From positions 2,749,751-2,813,750 of the forward strand of contig OY101118.1 in NCBI GenBank assembly GCA_956465555.1: DNA of 64,000 bases, in the 5' to 3' direction. The stretch's first letter is position 1, and each line of letters begins with the position of its first letter. Source of the stretch: Nitzschia sp. pyKryTriq1. Taxonomy: Eukaryota; Bacillariophyta; Bacillariophyceae; Bacillariales; Bacillariaceae. Below, piece by piece: positions 55,118-64,000 of the stretch. Below the pieces are notes generated by a model. The model had not been told where the DNA came from. It ran no database searches and was given only the letters and a program-made list of their open reading frames with translations. The position numbers and the translations under genes are program-made.

Positions 55118-57000
55118 TTAGTAACAATAATTACAACAAGAACATTGGATTCCTGAGCAGCTGAGACGAAGATCTGAATGAATGGATGGTATATCGCAAA
55201 GCTCATTTGGAAATTCTCCTTCCAACCTGGTTTGATGCAACCAAACGCGGCCTGGAGTGAGTGAAGATCAAAATCGATACCAAGAGTAAGTGTTAGAGCA
55301 CGAAATGGTAAAGGCAGCAAAGCAACACAGCAACCAAAAAGTATCCGGTACACCAAGCACTTACTCAATTTGGACAGTTGACCCAGTTCGGTGGGAATGG
55401 AGCCATCGATTCTTGTATCGGACAACTGTAACCATTCGAGATGCGTGAGGCTTCCCAATTCAGCTGGCAGTGTCCCAGACAACCTAGTACGCACTAGGTT
55501 CAGTACTTGTAGGCTCGACAAATTTGAAACTTGGGAAGGGAAAGTTCCAGACACATCCGTGAATGCAAGCACCATCCATTCCAAGTTTGACAGTTCCCAT
55601 AACTGTACAGGAATACTGCCTGTCAAAAGAGTACTAGCTAAGGACAATTTCTCGAGATTGACGAGTTGACCGATTTGCGATGGCAGGCTGCCACCAACTT
55701 TCGCTTGATACAGACCGAGCGAGACGAGATGGGAAAGTGTCGAGCCTATCAGAGGTGACAGTGTTCCACCCACTTGTGTATCCCCCAAGTCCAGTAGTTT
55801 TAGAGCGACGCTTCCCTGGGTCAGATTCAATTGCTGTTCCGAGGCTTCGTCTGAGCCTTCCGGCTGTAGCGACAACAACAGTTCGTCATGTAGTCTTGCT
55901 TGATCATTCCATTCTTGCAACGGAATCGTACCCGAGATTGCATTTAGATTCAATGACAAGTACTCCAAAGACAGCAAGGGCAAGGCAGTTGGAATCGACC
56001 CAGTAAAGGCGTTGCCTTGGGCGTTGACATAGTGCAGGCTGGTCATGGCAGACCAATCGGCAGGCAAGGAGCCCGTGAGGGAATTGAACGACATATCAAA
56101 ATACTGCAACTCGGAGAGCCGTTGAAACAACACCGCAGGAAGAGTCCCCTTCAAGCGATTTTGATGAAGATCCAAATGCTCAAGATGGGTCAACCACGCC
56201 AGTTCATGGGGGAGATCACCGAGCAAGGAGCGTTGATGCAGCTCCATCGACGTCACCACAAGTCGTTGGGGCGAGGAGGACGAATCGTTACGACTGGTGC
56301 CGGTACCTGCGACCGTGGCGCATTTGATTGCATCAAACTCGCATTCATGACGTCCAACTTGAAGCCACTCGGAATTCCAGAATTCGGCTCCCGCTGTCGA
56401 AAAGAAAAAGACCGCTATAGCGAACCGCTGTTCCATGCGCGGTACATCCAATTCGTCATTCGAGAGCAACATCTGGTGGGCAGCGCCATCTTGAAATGCC
56501 ATCCACTCGAGCGCCTCGTAGGTCGGTGTGGACGGATCTCGTAGGTCTTGGACGTGACGTACACCCAGCAAATGATTGTACAACAAGTCATAGTATTCAC
56601 GAGGAGGAAGCAAAGTAGAAGAATCCTCGTGAGGGGACCCCACCGTGGCAGAGTTCGACGCCGCGGGATCTTTCTTGACTCCGCTACGATCTAGAGTTTT
56701 GACGAGCAAAATCCCTACTCCAATCGAACCAGCAATGATCAGAATTGCCATCAGCCAAATGCATCGACACATCCAATCCATGCCTTGTTGTTCCCTGCTG
56801 CTGCTATTGTCACAGGTTTCAGTAGTCGTGGTGATTGCAACGACGGCTACCGGGCTATCAACGAAGACACTGCTCTCCACTGATGCGTGCTCTACCGAGG
56901 TTTGAATTTCGCGGTTGACCCATGCTTGTTCGGATGGAGCGTGGCTCGATGACTGTCCTCCTCGAGGCGCCTCTTCGTCAGTAGCAGTATCTCTCGACAT
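55118..57000 (-). CDS. Transmembrane leucine-rich-repeat protein
   Basis: Two exons, 57000-55365 and 55251-55118, with a 113 bp intron; 589 residues. I chose this splice rather than reading through, because the second exon then gives LEGEFPNELCD and a Cys-rich end (CSGIQCSCCNYCY), which is how LRR proteins of diatoms typically finish. The N-terminal 79 residues are hydrophilic; one helix spans about 80-101 (IWLMAILIIAGSIGVGILLV). An N-cap region follows, then about 12 plant-type LRRs (GSIPTELGQL, GTLPAELGSLTHLEWLQLSD, GSLPSQIGQLVNLEKLSLAS) from about 245 to 560. No kinase domain. The LRRs probably face outside the cell or the lumen and bind peptides or proteins. Ligand unknown. Confidence 0.85.
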
Positions 57001-57844
57001 GAGACTTGTATTTCACAGGATACAATTGAATTGAGAATAGAGCAGATCAATCAATCTGATACTTGTAGAGTAGGAGAGTGATTGAATCGAAGTGGAAATG
57101 AATGGGCGTGTAGTACAGTGCTCGACGTACTCGTAGAAAGTACAAGGTATTATACGACCACACATTGGAACGCCGCGATGTGATCTGTGAAGTGTGAGTG
57201 AATCCTCGGGCTATTCAATACAATCACGTTCGCACTCATATTGTTTCCACGTGGTTTCGGTAATGTTTCCTGCAACCTGCACGCAGCGGGGCGATCCAGT
57301 GACAAATTGGTTCGTAGTGGCCTTGTACGGTTTAGCGGGTCGGTGGGAGTCAATTTGGCATCTGACACCGTGCGTGGGAGTCAAAAGTCAAAACCAGATT
57401 TCAAGCAATCAACCTGAGGAGTGCGTGGGATGAGGAGTCGATCAATCTCAAAGAAATCATCTATTCCTCCTAATGAACTCTTCGAAAGTCAGCGTCAATC
57501 ATTCATGACAAAATAGGAATACATTGAATAAAGCTAGAGGATCTCTTCAAAAGCCAACGATGGTTGTATCTCTGCATGTATCATGTATGGTTTATGGTCA
57601 TCAACAAGACAGTAGGTTTTCGTCGCTGCTCGTCGCGTGTTGGCACAGTTGGCACAGAGTGTTCGAATAACTACATCGAACGTCCTCGGAACGACGGACG
57701 GACGCGACCAGCGTTCGCAATTACGCACGATCACGCACGACGCACGTTTCGATCACGACCCAGAGATTCATTCTAAGACCCTCTGAGACAGTCTATGATC
57801 CTCCAAGAAACTATAAGAAGCCCGCAGACTTCTATCGATATACA
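57001..57844. other. Intergenic region upstream of the LRR gene
   Basis: No supported gene. A few GTAC sites (57114-57150). The right edge is the start of the Copia LTR. Confidence 0.5.
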
Positions 57845-58010
57845 TGTCAACGATTCAAGAAAAGTAGAAATGAACAAAAGTTCATTTCATCAGTTAGAGC
57901 AAGAGCTCATTAATTTAAGATAACACACTTCGTTATCCCACAGTCAAATTAGTCCTTTAGCCCGAATCCCTGAGCCGCTAGCCACTGCCTAGAACTCACG
58001 GATTTTAACA
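57845..58010 (+). repeat. 5' LTR of the deleted Copia element
   Basis: The end TTAACA is the inverse of TGTTAA, close to the proposed start TGTCAA. The last 110 bp are repeated exactly at 58121-58230. The start is inferred. Confidence 0.6.
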
Positions 58011-58029
58011 CGCTTCCTCTGCGCTAAAG
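58011..58029 (+). promoter_or_regulatory. Putative primer-binding site, initiator tRNA-Met (internal)
   Basis: CGCTTCCTCTGCGCTAAAG abuts the LTR. Its first 14 bases are the reverse complement, with one mismatch, of GCGCAGCGGAAGCG, a conserved D-arm segment of eukaryotic initiator tRNA-Met. That fits priming by a 5' tRNA fragment, as in Drosophila copia, though at another position. Confidence 0.45.
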
Positions 58030-58054
58030 TAAAACTAACAAACAAACGTTAACC

Positions 58055-58138
58055 ATGGCCGATGCCAACAACAACCCTCCTGCTGCCACTGCAGCAACTC
58101 ACTTCGCTCTGACGCCAGCCAAGAGCTCATTAATTTAA
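58055..58138 (+). pseudogene. Truncated gag start of the Copia element
   Basis: 28 codons: 22 gag-like residues (MADANNNPPAATAATHFALT and PA) then KSSLI and a stop, the last residues being read from the truncated 3' LTR. It is not a functional protein. Confidence 0.7.
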
Positions 58139-58230
58139 GATAACACACTTCGTTATCCCACAGTCAAATTAGTCCTTTAGCCCGAATCCCTGAGCCGCTA
58201 GCCACTGCCTAGAACTCACGGATTTTAACA
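58121..58230 (+). repeat. 5'-truncated 3' LTR of the Copia element
   Basis: 110 bp identical to 57901-58010, starting AAGAGCTCATTAATTTAAG and ending TTTTAACA. The copies show no difference, so the deletion or insertion is recent. Confidence 0.9.
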
Positions 58231-58639
58231 ACAGAGCTTTTTAATTCGTTCTTCGTCTTCGATGATTCAAGAATCTTCGACTTATCGGAGTACTTTGATT
58301 GATGGTCTGTCCGTCGTGTGATAGAAAGAAACATCAGTGAACTTCAATTTTTTCCGGTTCGTGTACCAGAATCTTTCTGCCACTTCGCACCACTCCAGAG
58401 ACATCATGCATGGGCCACTGTCGGTATCACAAATCGACCAACTGAAAGGAATATAAGCTATCCTATAAATAACCACTAGCCCTGGCTACTAGAGGGACTA
58501 TTTGGCGGCAGAGGTTAATTGGAACACATGAGCGAATAAAAATGAACTCTGACCAGGGAGCATGATGCCCCCCTTTAAAATTGCTGCTCCCTTATACCCA
58601 TCGACTACCTCTCCTTCTCAAACGCATCTCAAGTGACGG
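58231..58639. other. Intergenic region
   Basis: No gene or repeat recognised between the Copia remnant and the 3' end of the next gene. Confidence 0.5.
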
Positions 58640-60766
58640 CTATGCATACACGCTGCCAGGGAATCGCTGCGGCGCCATGTACACGGGTTGTTGATCAAGC
58701 GCTGGTACCGAAGACGGGCGAATCCTGTCGTCGTAAGCGAAGTCCTCCGAAATTGTAATAGGTTCTTGAAGCGGAGGCTGGAAACCCGGACCATCGCTTC
58801 CGTCACGGCCTTCCATCCAATGCGTCGGTGACATCTTTGTAAAAGGAGGGGTGTGGCAGACGACTGGTCCATCCTTTCGCCCCTTGGAACGACGACGACT
58901 GTCTTTGCTGCCTGTGCTTCCAGAACGACTTCCGGACGAATGGCTGGACTTTTCCCGTTGAGGATTTTGTTCTGCCGTGTAGATTGGCATTCCAAATTGG
59001 TTTGTTTTCGGTGGTGGTGGGGCTAATGACGGGTGTAGATATCGTTGCTCCATGGCAGTGACGGTCTGCGACAGATACGCACGGACCATTTTGGCTCTCT
59101 GCTGTTTCACTTTTTCCAAGTCTACTTCCTCACCCAGACCCCCGAAGTCAAGTGGAGGCGCGGCGTGTCCCATCCGTATTGCTGTGATCGGATCATCATG
59201 AAAGATGTATCCTCCGGGTGGGATGGGCATCTGTGATGAAAGACTGGCAGGATCTGAATCGGCAAGATAGTTATAGCCTTTTCGAATGGGTGGACTGTTC
59301 CCATCACTTTCATCCCTTGAAGGCTGCTGCCGTAAGTCGAGCTGCAACGGTGTGCGAGGACTCGCCTGCGAATACTGCAGAGTAGACCCAACTACTTTGT
59401 ATGCTTTGCTCTCTTCTAGCATTTCTGCATAAGAAGGAGTGATTGATGGTGGCTCTTGGTATCCTCTAGTGCATGGTGGATCGTGGTACACTCGTTCTTC
59501 CTCTGGGATCCACAGCCCGGGGACTTCCAGGGTTTCGCCCACCATATCAGGCAGAGGAATGTCTCCGAACATTTCCATTTCGAGTTCCATGTAGAATCTT
59601 TCCATCTCTCTCGCCGAAGCCGTCGTGCTATTTCCAAGGCTAAAGCCACCACTAATGGATGTATGTAGGTCATCGATGTCGGACAAAGAGGATGCTGCTC
59701 GTACCAATCTGGACTCCGAGAGCAATTTCTTCCGAAAGTCGGGTAGAGAAACTTGATTACGGTCCTCCTCTGCTTCCCTGTCGATCTTTGTTTTTCTCTG
59801 CCCTATCGATCTTTCATTTGCCTTTTGCTCGTCCGAAACGCTGCTGCTTGGCGATGGTGCTATCTTCGCTGCCACCTCCGCTTGCTGCTGTAACCTTTTC
59901 GCCTTTTCGGTCGTACTACTTCTTAACAATAAAGCCCGTTTGATTCTCCGTGTGGCATTCTCGAATGCTTCCTCTAGGCGTTCCACCCTAAGGTTTGTGA
60001 TGGTTTGCCTCCTTTGGTTTTTAACCTTGATATTGGCCCGGATCGAGTCTATAATGTCATCAAAGGGAAATCCCCAGTTTAACAGAAGCTCTTCCCGCTC
60101 CGGTCTGGTCAACACAATGCGTCTCTTTCTATGGGAGTTCCTACGAGTATCCTCAAAACTGTCCAAGGGCATGACTTTTGTATCTCCATGTCTCCAGCCA
60201 ATTCTTTCGATGTTCGAGAAACATAGAAAGGGTGAGAAATAGTGTCCACGCGAGTAAAAATACACCAAGTATACAAATGATAATCAGCAATAAGTCACTC
60301 ACCCGATTGGAGGTCCAGTCGAGCAGCTGGGATTGTCGCCAACCGCCCGTTCATGCTCTCGAATTGATACATTCCCAAATCTGACTGACTTGTCCTCAAC
60401 GGGAACTCTAGAGACAATGGGGCTGTGCTGAGAGCTCCTTTCGTGCGAGTTTCTCGCCGATATTGCAGAATCTGCAGAAGCACCCGATGCACCCGAAGCA
60501 CGGTCTATCGATAAATGACTGTCTCGACTTCGGGAGGACCCACTCCCGGATTTCACACTGAGACTGGACCGCCCGCTCCCAAAGGAATGATCGCGATCAG
60601 AAACGATCTGACCTCGAAGCCTCGTCTGGCTTTCATCTACGAAAAGTTTCTCATCAGGACCGACTTTCAGGCAGCTTCGGATCTGACGAGATCCTGATCC
60701 ATTCTCGCCCGGAGAAACGGCGCTCCGGCCGCCACTGCGTCGGCTCATTTTTGGTTTCCATACCAT
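58640..60766 (-). CDS. Diatom-specific family protein of unknown function, long member
   Basis: Two exons, 60766-60303 and 60203-58640, with a 99 bp intron; 675 residues. The start is the ATG with context aaaccATGG; the frame upstream opens only from a GTG. Exon 1 is Ser/Arg-rich and ends in SVRFGNVSIREHERAVGDNP followed by SCSTGPPIG. The splice continues IGWRHGDTKVMPLDSFEDTR, then a basic run and LTRPEREELLLNWGF, and a helical, Arg/Lys-rich block ANIKVKNQRRQTITNLRVER with EEAFENATRRIKRAL. This combination marks a family I know only from diatoms, without assigned function. The remaining 380 residues are low-complexity, rich in Ser, Pro and Gln. Nuclear or cytosolic location is a guess. The paralogue at 63003-63896 has the same architecture. 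Confidence 0.75.
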
Positions 60767-61736
60767 GGTTTCGAAAGTAAACTCTCGTAATTCAAACTTC
60801 AACACTCGGTTATCAAAAGTTTGCTGTTTGATGGTAGGGGGGACAACTGAAGACACGTAGCTCCCTTTTGTTTTCCGCTTTGTTTTCTCAGAAGCAGCGA
60901 GCCAGATATTATTGTAGAGGACTTGCGACTACTACTGGTAGGTGGAGGGGAGTCCTTCACTAACTGCAGCTACGAGTACTACAATCGGTAGTGAACAGTC
61001 TTACTGTAGTCTGTTTAGCTGGTTGCTGGTTGCGTAGGTTTCCATAAATAATGAAAGAGAGTGAATTTTGTTCTCTCGATGATTTCTTCGTCGTGTTCGT
61101 CGGTCTTCGTGGTGGAGCTGGTTGCGCGTGTTGTGCTCGTGATAAAAATACCTGCTCGTAACTGGCGAGAAGGCTCGTCGTCTGGCGTGGTCTCTCATGC
61201 ATCCATCCATTCTCTAGCATAGAGCGTGGTGAGTGGTGAGTGATGCATACTGTTACGAGTACTTGTATGGTGCGGTGGTGCCGTGCTCCAACACGCGTCG
61301 TCGTGCTCATCCTGCTCTTCGTACCAGGTACAGGCACGTACGAGTACCCAGCCACGGTTGTACCGCGCGCGCCAGTGCAAGAGAACCAAACGTAATTTTT
61401 AATCGAGGAATTAGTTCGGGATGGAATGTCGGAACGAGAAGAGCACGCCTTTTTCGGGGGATCTACTATGTCCAAAATTCACAAAGGAACGCCAATAAAT
61501 AATCGGTTAAATGATTTTGGAAGGACTCATTTTGTTGTTATAGCCTAGCATGACTTGAGTAAAAATGTCCATTCTACGAGTACTGTGTACCTCCGAACAG
61601 TTCAATTTGGACGAGTTACTGTAGTACCGGTACACGGAATTTTTGGGTGCCGTTCATTGGCTATTTATGGACGACAATAAACTTCCGAAAACACATCGGA
61701 AGAAGTTACCAGTACCACTTCCATCCAGTAAAACAC

Positions 61737-61775
61737 GGTACCGGTATGAAACTTACTTCACTCTACCAGGTACCG
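61737..61775. repeat. GTAC/GGTACC palindrome pair
   Basis: GGTACCGGTATG and CCAGGTACCG about 25 bp apart. It is part of a broader GTAC-rich zone from 61254 to 62020. Confidence 0.6.
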
Positions 61776-62034
61776 TAGATTTTTACATAGAGGCAAGACA
61801 AATAATGAGACCGGTTCGTCCTTGTACTTTACTACTCTACTGCTAACTCTTCGCTACTGCTACTATGACAGACGACGCTAAATTTGCGGTAGTCCAACCA
61901 GACAAAGCTAGGTGGTGGCGAGCCTCTGTCGGTATTGATATCCTACGCTAGGCAAGCTCAATACCACTGGAGCTTGAAAACAACAACTACTACTACAGTA
62001 CCAGTACTACTACCGGTACCCTATATCGTAAAGC

Positions 62035-62110
62035 AGAGTAGAGAGTACTAGAGTAGAGTAGAGAGAGTAGCTACTACTCTGTAGCAGCTACTACTAGCTA
62101 GTAGTAGATT
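62035..62110. repeat. GAGTA/CTACT-rich low-complexity tract
   Basis: Repeated GAGTAGAGAGTACTAGAGTA units followed by CTACTACTCTGTAGCAGCTA; partly self-complementary. Confidence 0.8.
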
Positions 62111-63002
62111 AGTAGTCCGCACAATCGGAAGATGTCTTGCCTCAACAATTAGAGCTACTGAGCGCCTCACCGGTCACACCATCATCTGGTATCTTATGAT
62201 GTTCACTTCTGGCACGTTTTCCCTTCCTTTTACGCATTCTTAGTCCACATATAGAAGAACCCAACTCATTTCACTGGCTCTAGCTTGAAAACGTCAAGTC
62301 GTCCTGAGCAGTATTTTCAATGGCGACTCTGTCAATGCGGACTCGAACGTCGTATGTCTGCTAGCGCGTTTCCATGGCCGGCGGGTGGTCGTACATAGAC
62401 CACCACTTCTTATTACTATGTACAATGACCGATAACCCTTGAAAATTTAACGCTCGGTGGAGTTCGTATTCTTCTAGTGGAGTACAACAAGGAGGCTTGA
62501 AATAATGATTTTTATTGGATCGAGTTCTTGAGATAGAAGACGGCGTCTTTGTCTAATTCTATAATGAAAATGCAATTTCGAAGTATTAATACTTTTGGTA
62601 GGCAGTGGACACAAGTTGATTAGGGCCCTTGTTGCTGAAATTAATCTTGCTGTATGCAGTTGGCAGTGCCCACCAAGCACGGCCCGCAGAGAAGATCGGT
62701 TCCTCGTTCTTCTAATCACTTGGTGAAAGCACTTTCCGATGTGCTAACGCTCTAGTATGGTGTCAAAAAAATATTGAGGATAATAATATTTCTATTTCCA
62801 GGTACACTTTGGAGTCTTGTGACAACGACGGCGAAAGCAAGCAAAGCATCCGAAAAATCGACCCAGATAATAGTAGGATCGAATTGTTTTGCGCTCGCCA
62901 AATATGCAGCAAAATGATGATGGGATGGTGTGTGCATGTAAGAGATGAGTCCTGGTATGAGTAGGACTCTTGTGAGTGTGTATGTGATGAGCGCAGCTGG
63001 CA

Positions 63003-63896
63003 TTATATGCTGCTAGCACTGGTGTCGCCGCCCACTTCAATGGCGGGACCGTACTCCGAAGCCATGATCTTTTCCAGTGCCATTTGAGACCGTCTACGTT
63101 GTGCCTCGTTGACCTTGGCCTCCAGCTGCTTGACTTGGACGCTAACAGGTGGTTTGAACGTGAGCATCCGCTTGACCTTTCGAGTAGCGCTTTCAATCAT
63201 TTCTTCGGCTTTGGTTGCTTTGCCCAAGTTGTTTACGGTGGCTTTTCTCTGATTCTTGATTCTCACGTTGTTTCGCACAGATTCAGCAATGAACTTGTTA
63301 TGGATATCCCACTCTCGCCTGAGCATATTATGCCGGATCTTGCGAGGAAGAACCATCTCGAAATGGCTCCGGCGTGGTGGGCGCGTTTGTTCGTATTCTT
63401 CTAGACTGATCTCTTCCAGGGCGTTGTACTCCCAAGATATGCTGTAATTTACGAGTAGACGTTGCAGAGGAGAAAAATAACATCATTGTGAGGTTCCACA
63501 TCGTATCCAGAGAGTATCCGACATTTTCTTTCCTGTTCCGGTGGTACTTGTGTCTTACCTTACTGGTGGTCCCGAACTGCAGCTCGGGTTATCTCCCACG
63601 GTACGCGCGTATTCCCGGATACCCACATTCTTGAATGTAATGCCGCCCTTGTTGCCAGGTTCGGATCCGTAAGTTGAATGCACACTTTCGTCGAGAGTGC
63701 GGACTTTCATCACCGAGCGCACGTCCCACAGTGTTTCAGGGACCGAAATGCACCTACGAAATCCGGGCTGCTGCTTTTTCACTCCGGCGGGCGCCGCTTC
63801 TTCATCCCCCGGAGCGTCGGCGTCATCTTCGTTGATGATGATCGTGTTGTGGATCAGATCAACACTGTGCGACTTGATTCTTCTAGGGCGATCCAT
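63003..63896 (-). CDS. Diatom-specific family protein of unknown function, short member
   Basis: Two exons, 63896-63559 and 63441-63003, with a 117 bp intron; 258 residues. The start is the ATG of MDRPRRIK; the frame upstream has no ATG. It shares with the gene at 58640-60766 the block ITFKNVGIREYARTVGDNPS then CSSGPP at the end of exon 1, the continuation SISWEYNALEEISLEEYEQT with RPPRR, and the basic helical block NNVRIKNQRKATVNNLGKAT with EEMIESATRKVKRML. The intron sits at the same place in both, so the two come from a duplication. The N-terminal half (acidic, DDADAPGDEEAAPAG) and the short tail differ. Function unknown. Confidence 0.75.
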
Positions 63897-64000
63897 TGTC
63901 AAAGTTGAATGAAAGAATGGATAACTTGAGGAAAATAAAATAAAAGGGAATGCTAGAAGAAGCACCGATGATGATGATGATGATGATGATGATAATCCAA
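63897..64000. other. 5' flank with (GAT)n run
   Basis: Leader of the short family member, then a (GAT)n microsatellite at about 63967-63993. The window ends here. Confidence 0.6.

Larger units (their letters stand above)
57845..58230 (+). mobile_element. Internally deleted Copia-type LTR retrotransposon
   Basis: A 5' LTR of about 166 bp (57845-58010) runs from TGTCAA to TTAACA. It is followed directly by a primer-binding site, a leader, and an ATG at 58055 beginning MADANNNPPAATAATHFALTPA, which resembles the start of diatom Copia gag proteins. After TPA the frame runs into a second, 5'-truncated copy of the LTR (58121-58230, 110 bp, identical to 57901-58010). Everything between gag codon 22 and the middle of the 3' LTR has been lost. 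I did not find a clear target-site duplication, so the outer LTR boundary on the left is approximate. Confidence 0.75.
60767..63002. other. Long intergenic region
   Basis: About 2.2 kb between two paralogous minus-strand genes. No supported gene. GTAC arrays near 61254-61346, 61620-61635, 61737-61775 and 61998-62020; a GAGTA/CTACT-rich tract at about 62035-62110. Confidence 0.5.

Noticed and set aside
54991-55364. Read-through C-terminus of the LRR protein (669 residues)
   Set aside because: The donor GTAAGT at 55364 and acceptor CAG before 55251 restore a typical LRR end in another frame. The read-through tail has no LRR character.
1-64000. CRISPR arrays, operons, prophage or other bacterial systems
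   Set aside because: No regularly spaced repeats with unique spacers, no Shine-Dalgarno-led gene runs; spliced genes throughout show a eukaryotic genome.

Overview
The window looks like nuclear DNA of a diatom, probably a raphid pennate; the species is not identified. The evidence is as follows. Genes are compact, with introns of about 50-145 bp bounded by GT-AG. Two proteins (superoxide dismutase, nitrite reductase) carry plastid presequences with an 'AAF' cleavage motif. There is a glutamine-using, urea-cycle-type carbamoyl-phosphate synthase, a protein with the DUF6824 domain that is typical of diatoms, and two remnants of diatom-type Copia retrotransposons. No bacterial-type operons, CRISPR arrays or prophage are visible.

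Layout. 0-12 kb: a small secreted cysteine-rich protein (559), a 1565-residue TPR-SH3-TPR scaffold (1261-5958, -), an Mpv17/PMP22-type membrane protein (-) divergent from mitochondrial malate dehydrogenase (+), and a PhoD-like metallophosphatase (-). 11.7-15 kb: a Copia polyprotein fragment and a CRAL-TRIO/DUF6824 fusion. 15-20 kb: a five-coding-exon carbamoyl-phosphate synthase (-). 22-30 kb: two convergent PP2C phosphatases, a type II membrane protein resembling a glycosyltransferase, and an O-fucosyltransferase-like protein (-). 30-41 kb: Mn-type superoxide dismutase (-), UBC9 (+), succinyl-CoA ligase alpha (-), a third PP2C (-) and ferredoxin-nitrite reductase (+). 41-54 kb: a HUWE1/UPL-type HECT ubiquitin ligase of about 4356 residues (-). 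55-57 kb: a transmembrane LRR protein (-). 57.8-58.2 kb: an internally deleted Copia element with an LTR, primer-binding site and start of gag. 58.6-64 kb: two tandem members of a diatom protein family of unknown function (-).

Functional themes. Plastid nitrite reductase and carbamoyl-phosphate synthase belong to nitrogen assimilation and the ornithine-urea cycle. Malate dehydrogenase and succinyl-CoA ligase belong to the TCA cycle. UBC9 and the HECT ligase are SUMO and ubiquitin enzymes. The three PP2Cs are local paralogues whose N-termini suggest three different locations. This is an ordinary eukaryotic neighbourhood, not a co-regulated cluster.

Most unusual signals: (1) dense arrays of the palindromic tetramer GTAC (as GGTACC, ACCGGT and CAGTAC) in the intergenic DNA 5' of most genes; (2) a superoxide dismutase whose N-terminus reads as a three-part plastid/thylakoid-lumen signal with a twin arginine; (3) a Copia remnant whose primer-binding site appears complementary to an internal segment of initiator tRNA-Met. 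Exon models were built by hand from reading frame and GT-AG sites. All internal phases close, but no transcript evidence was available.
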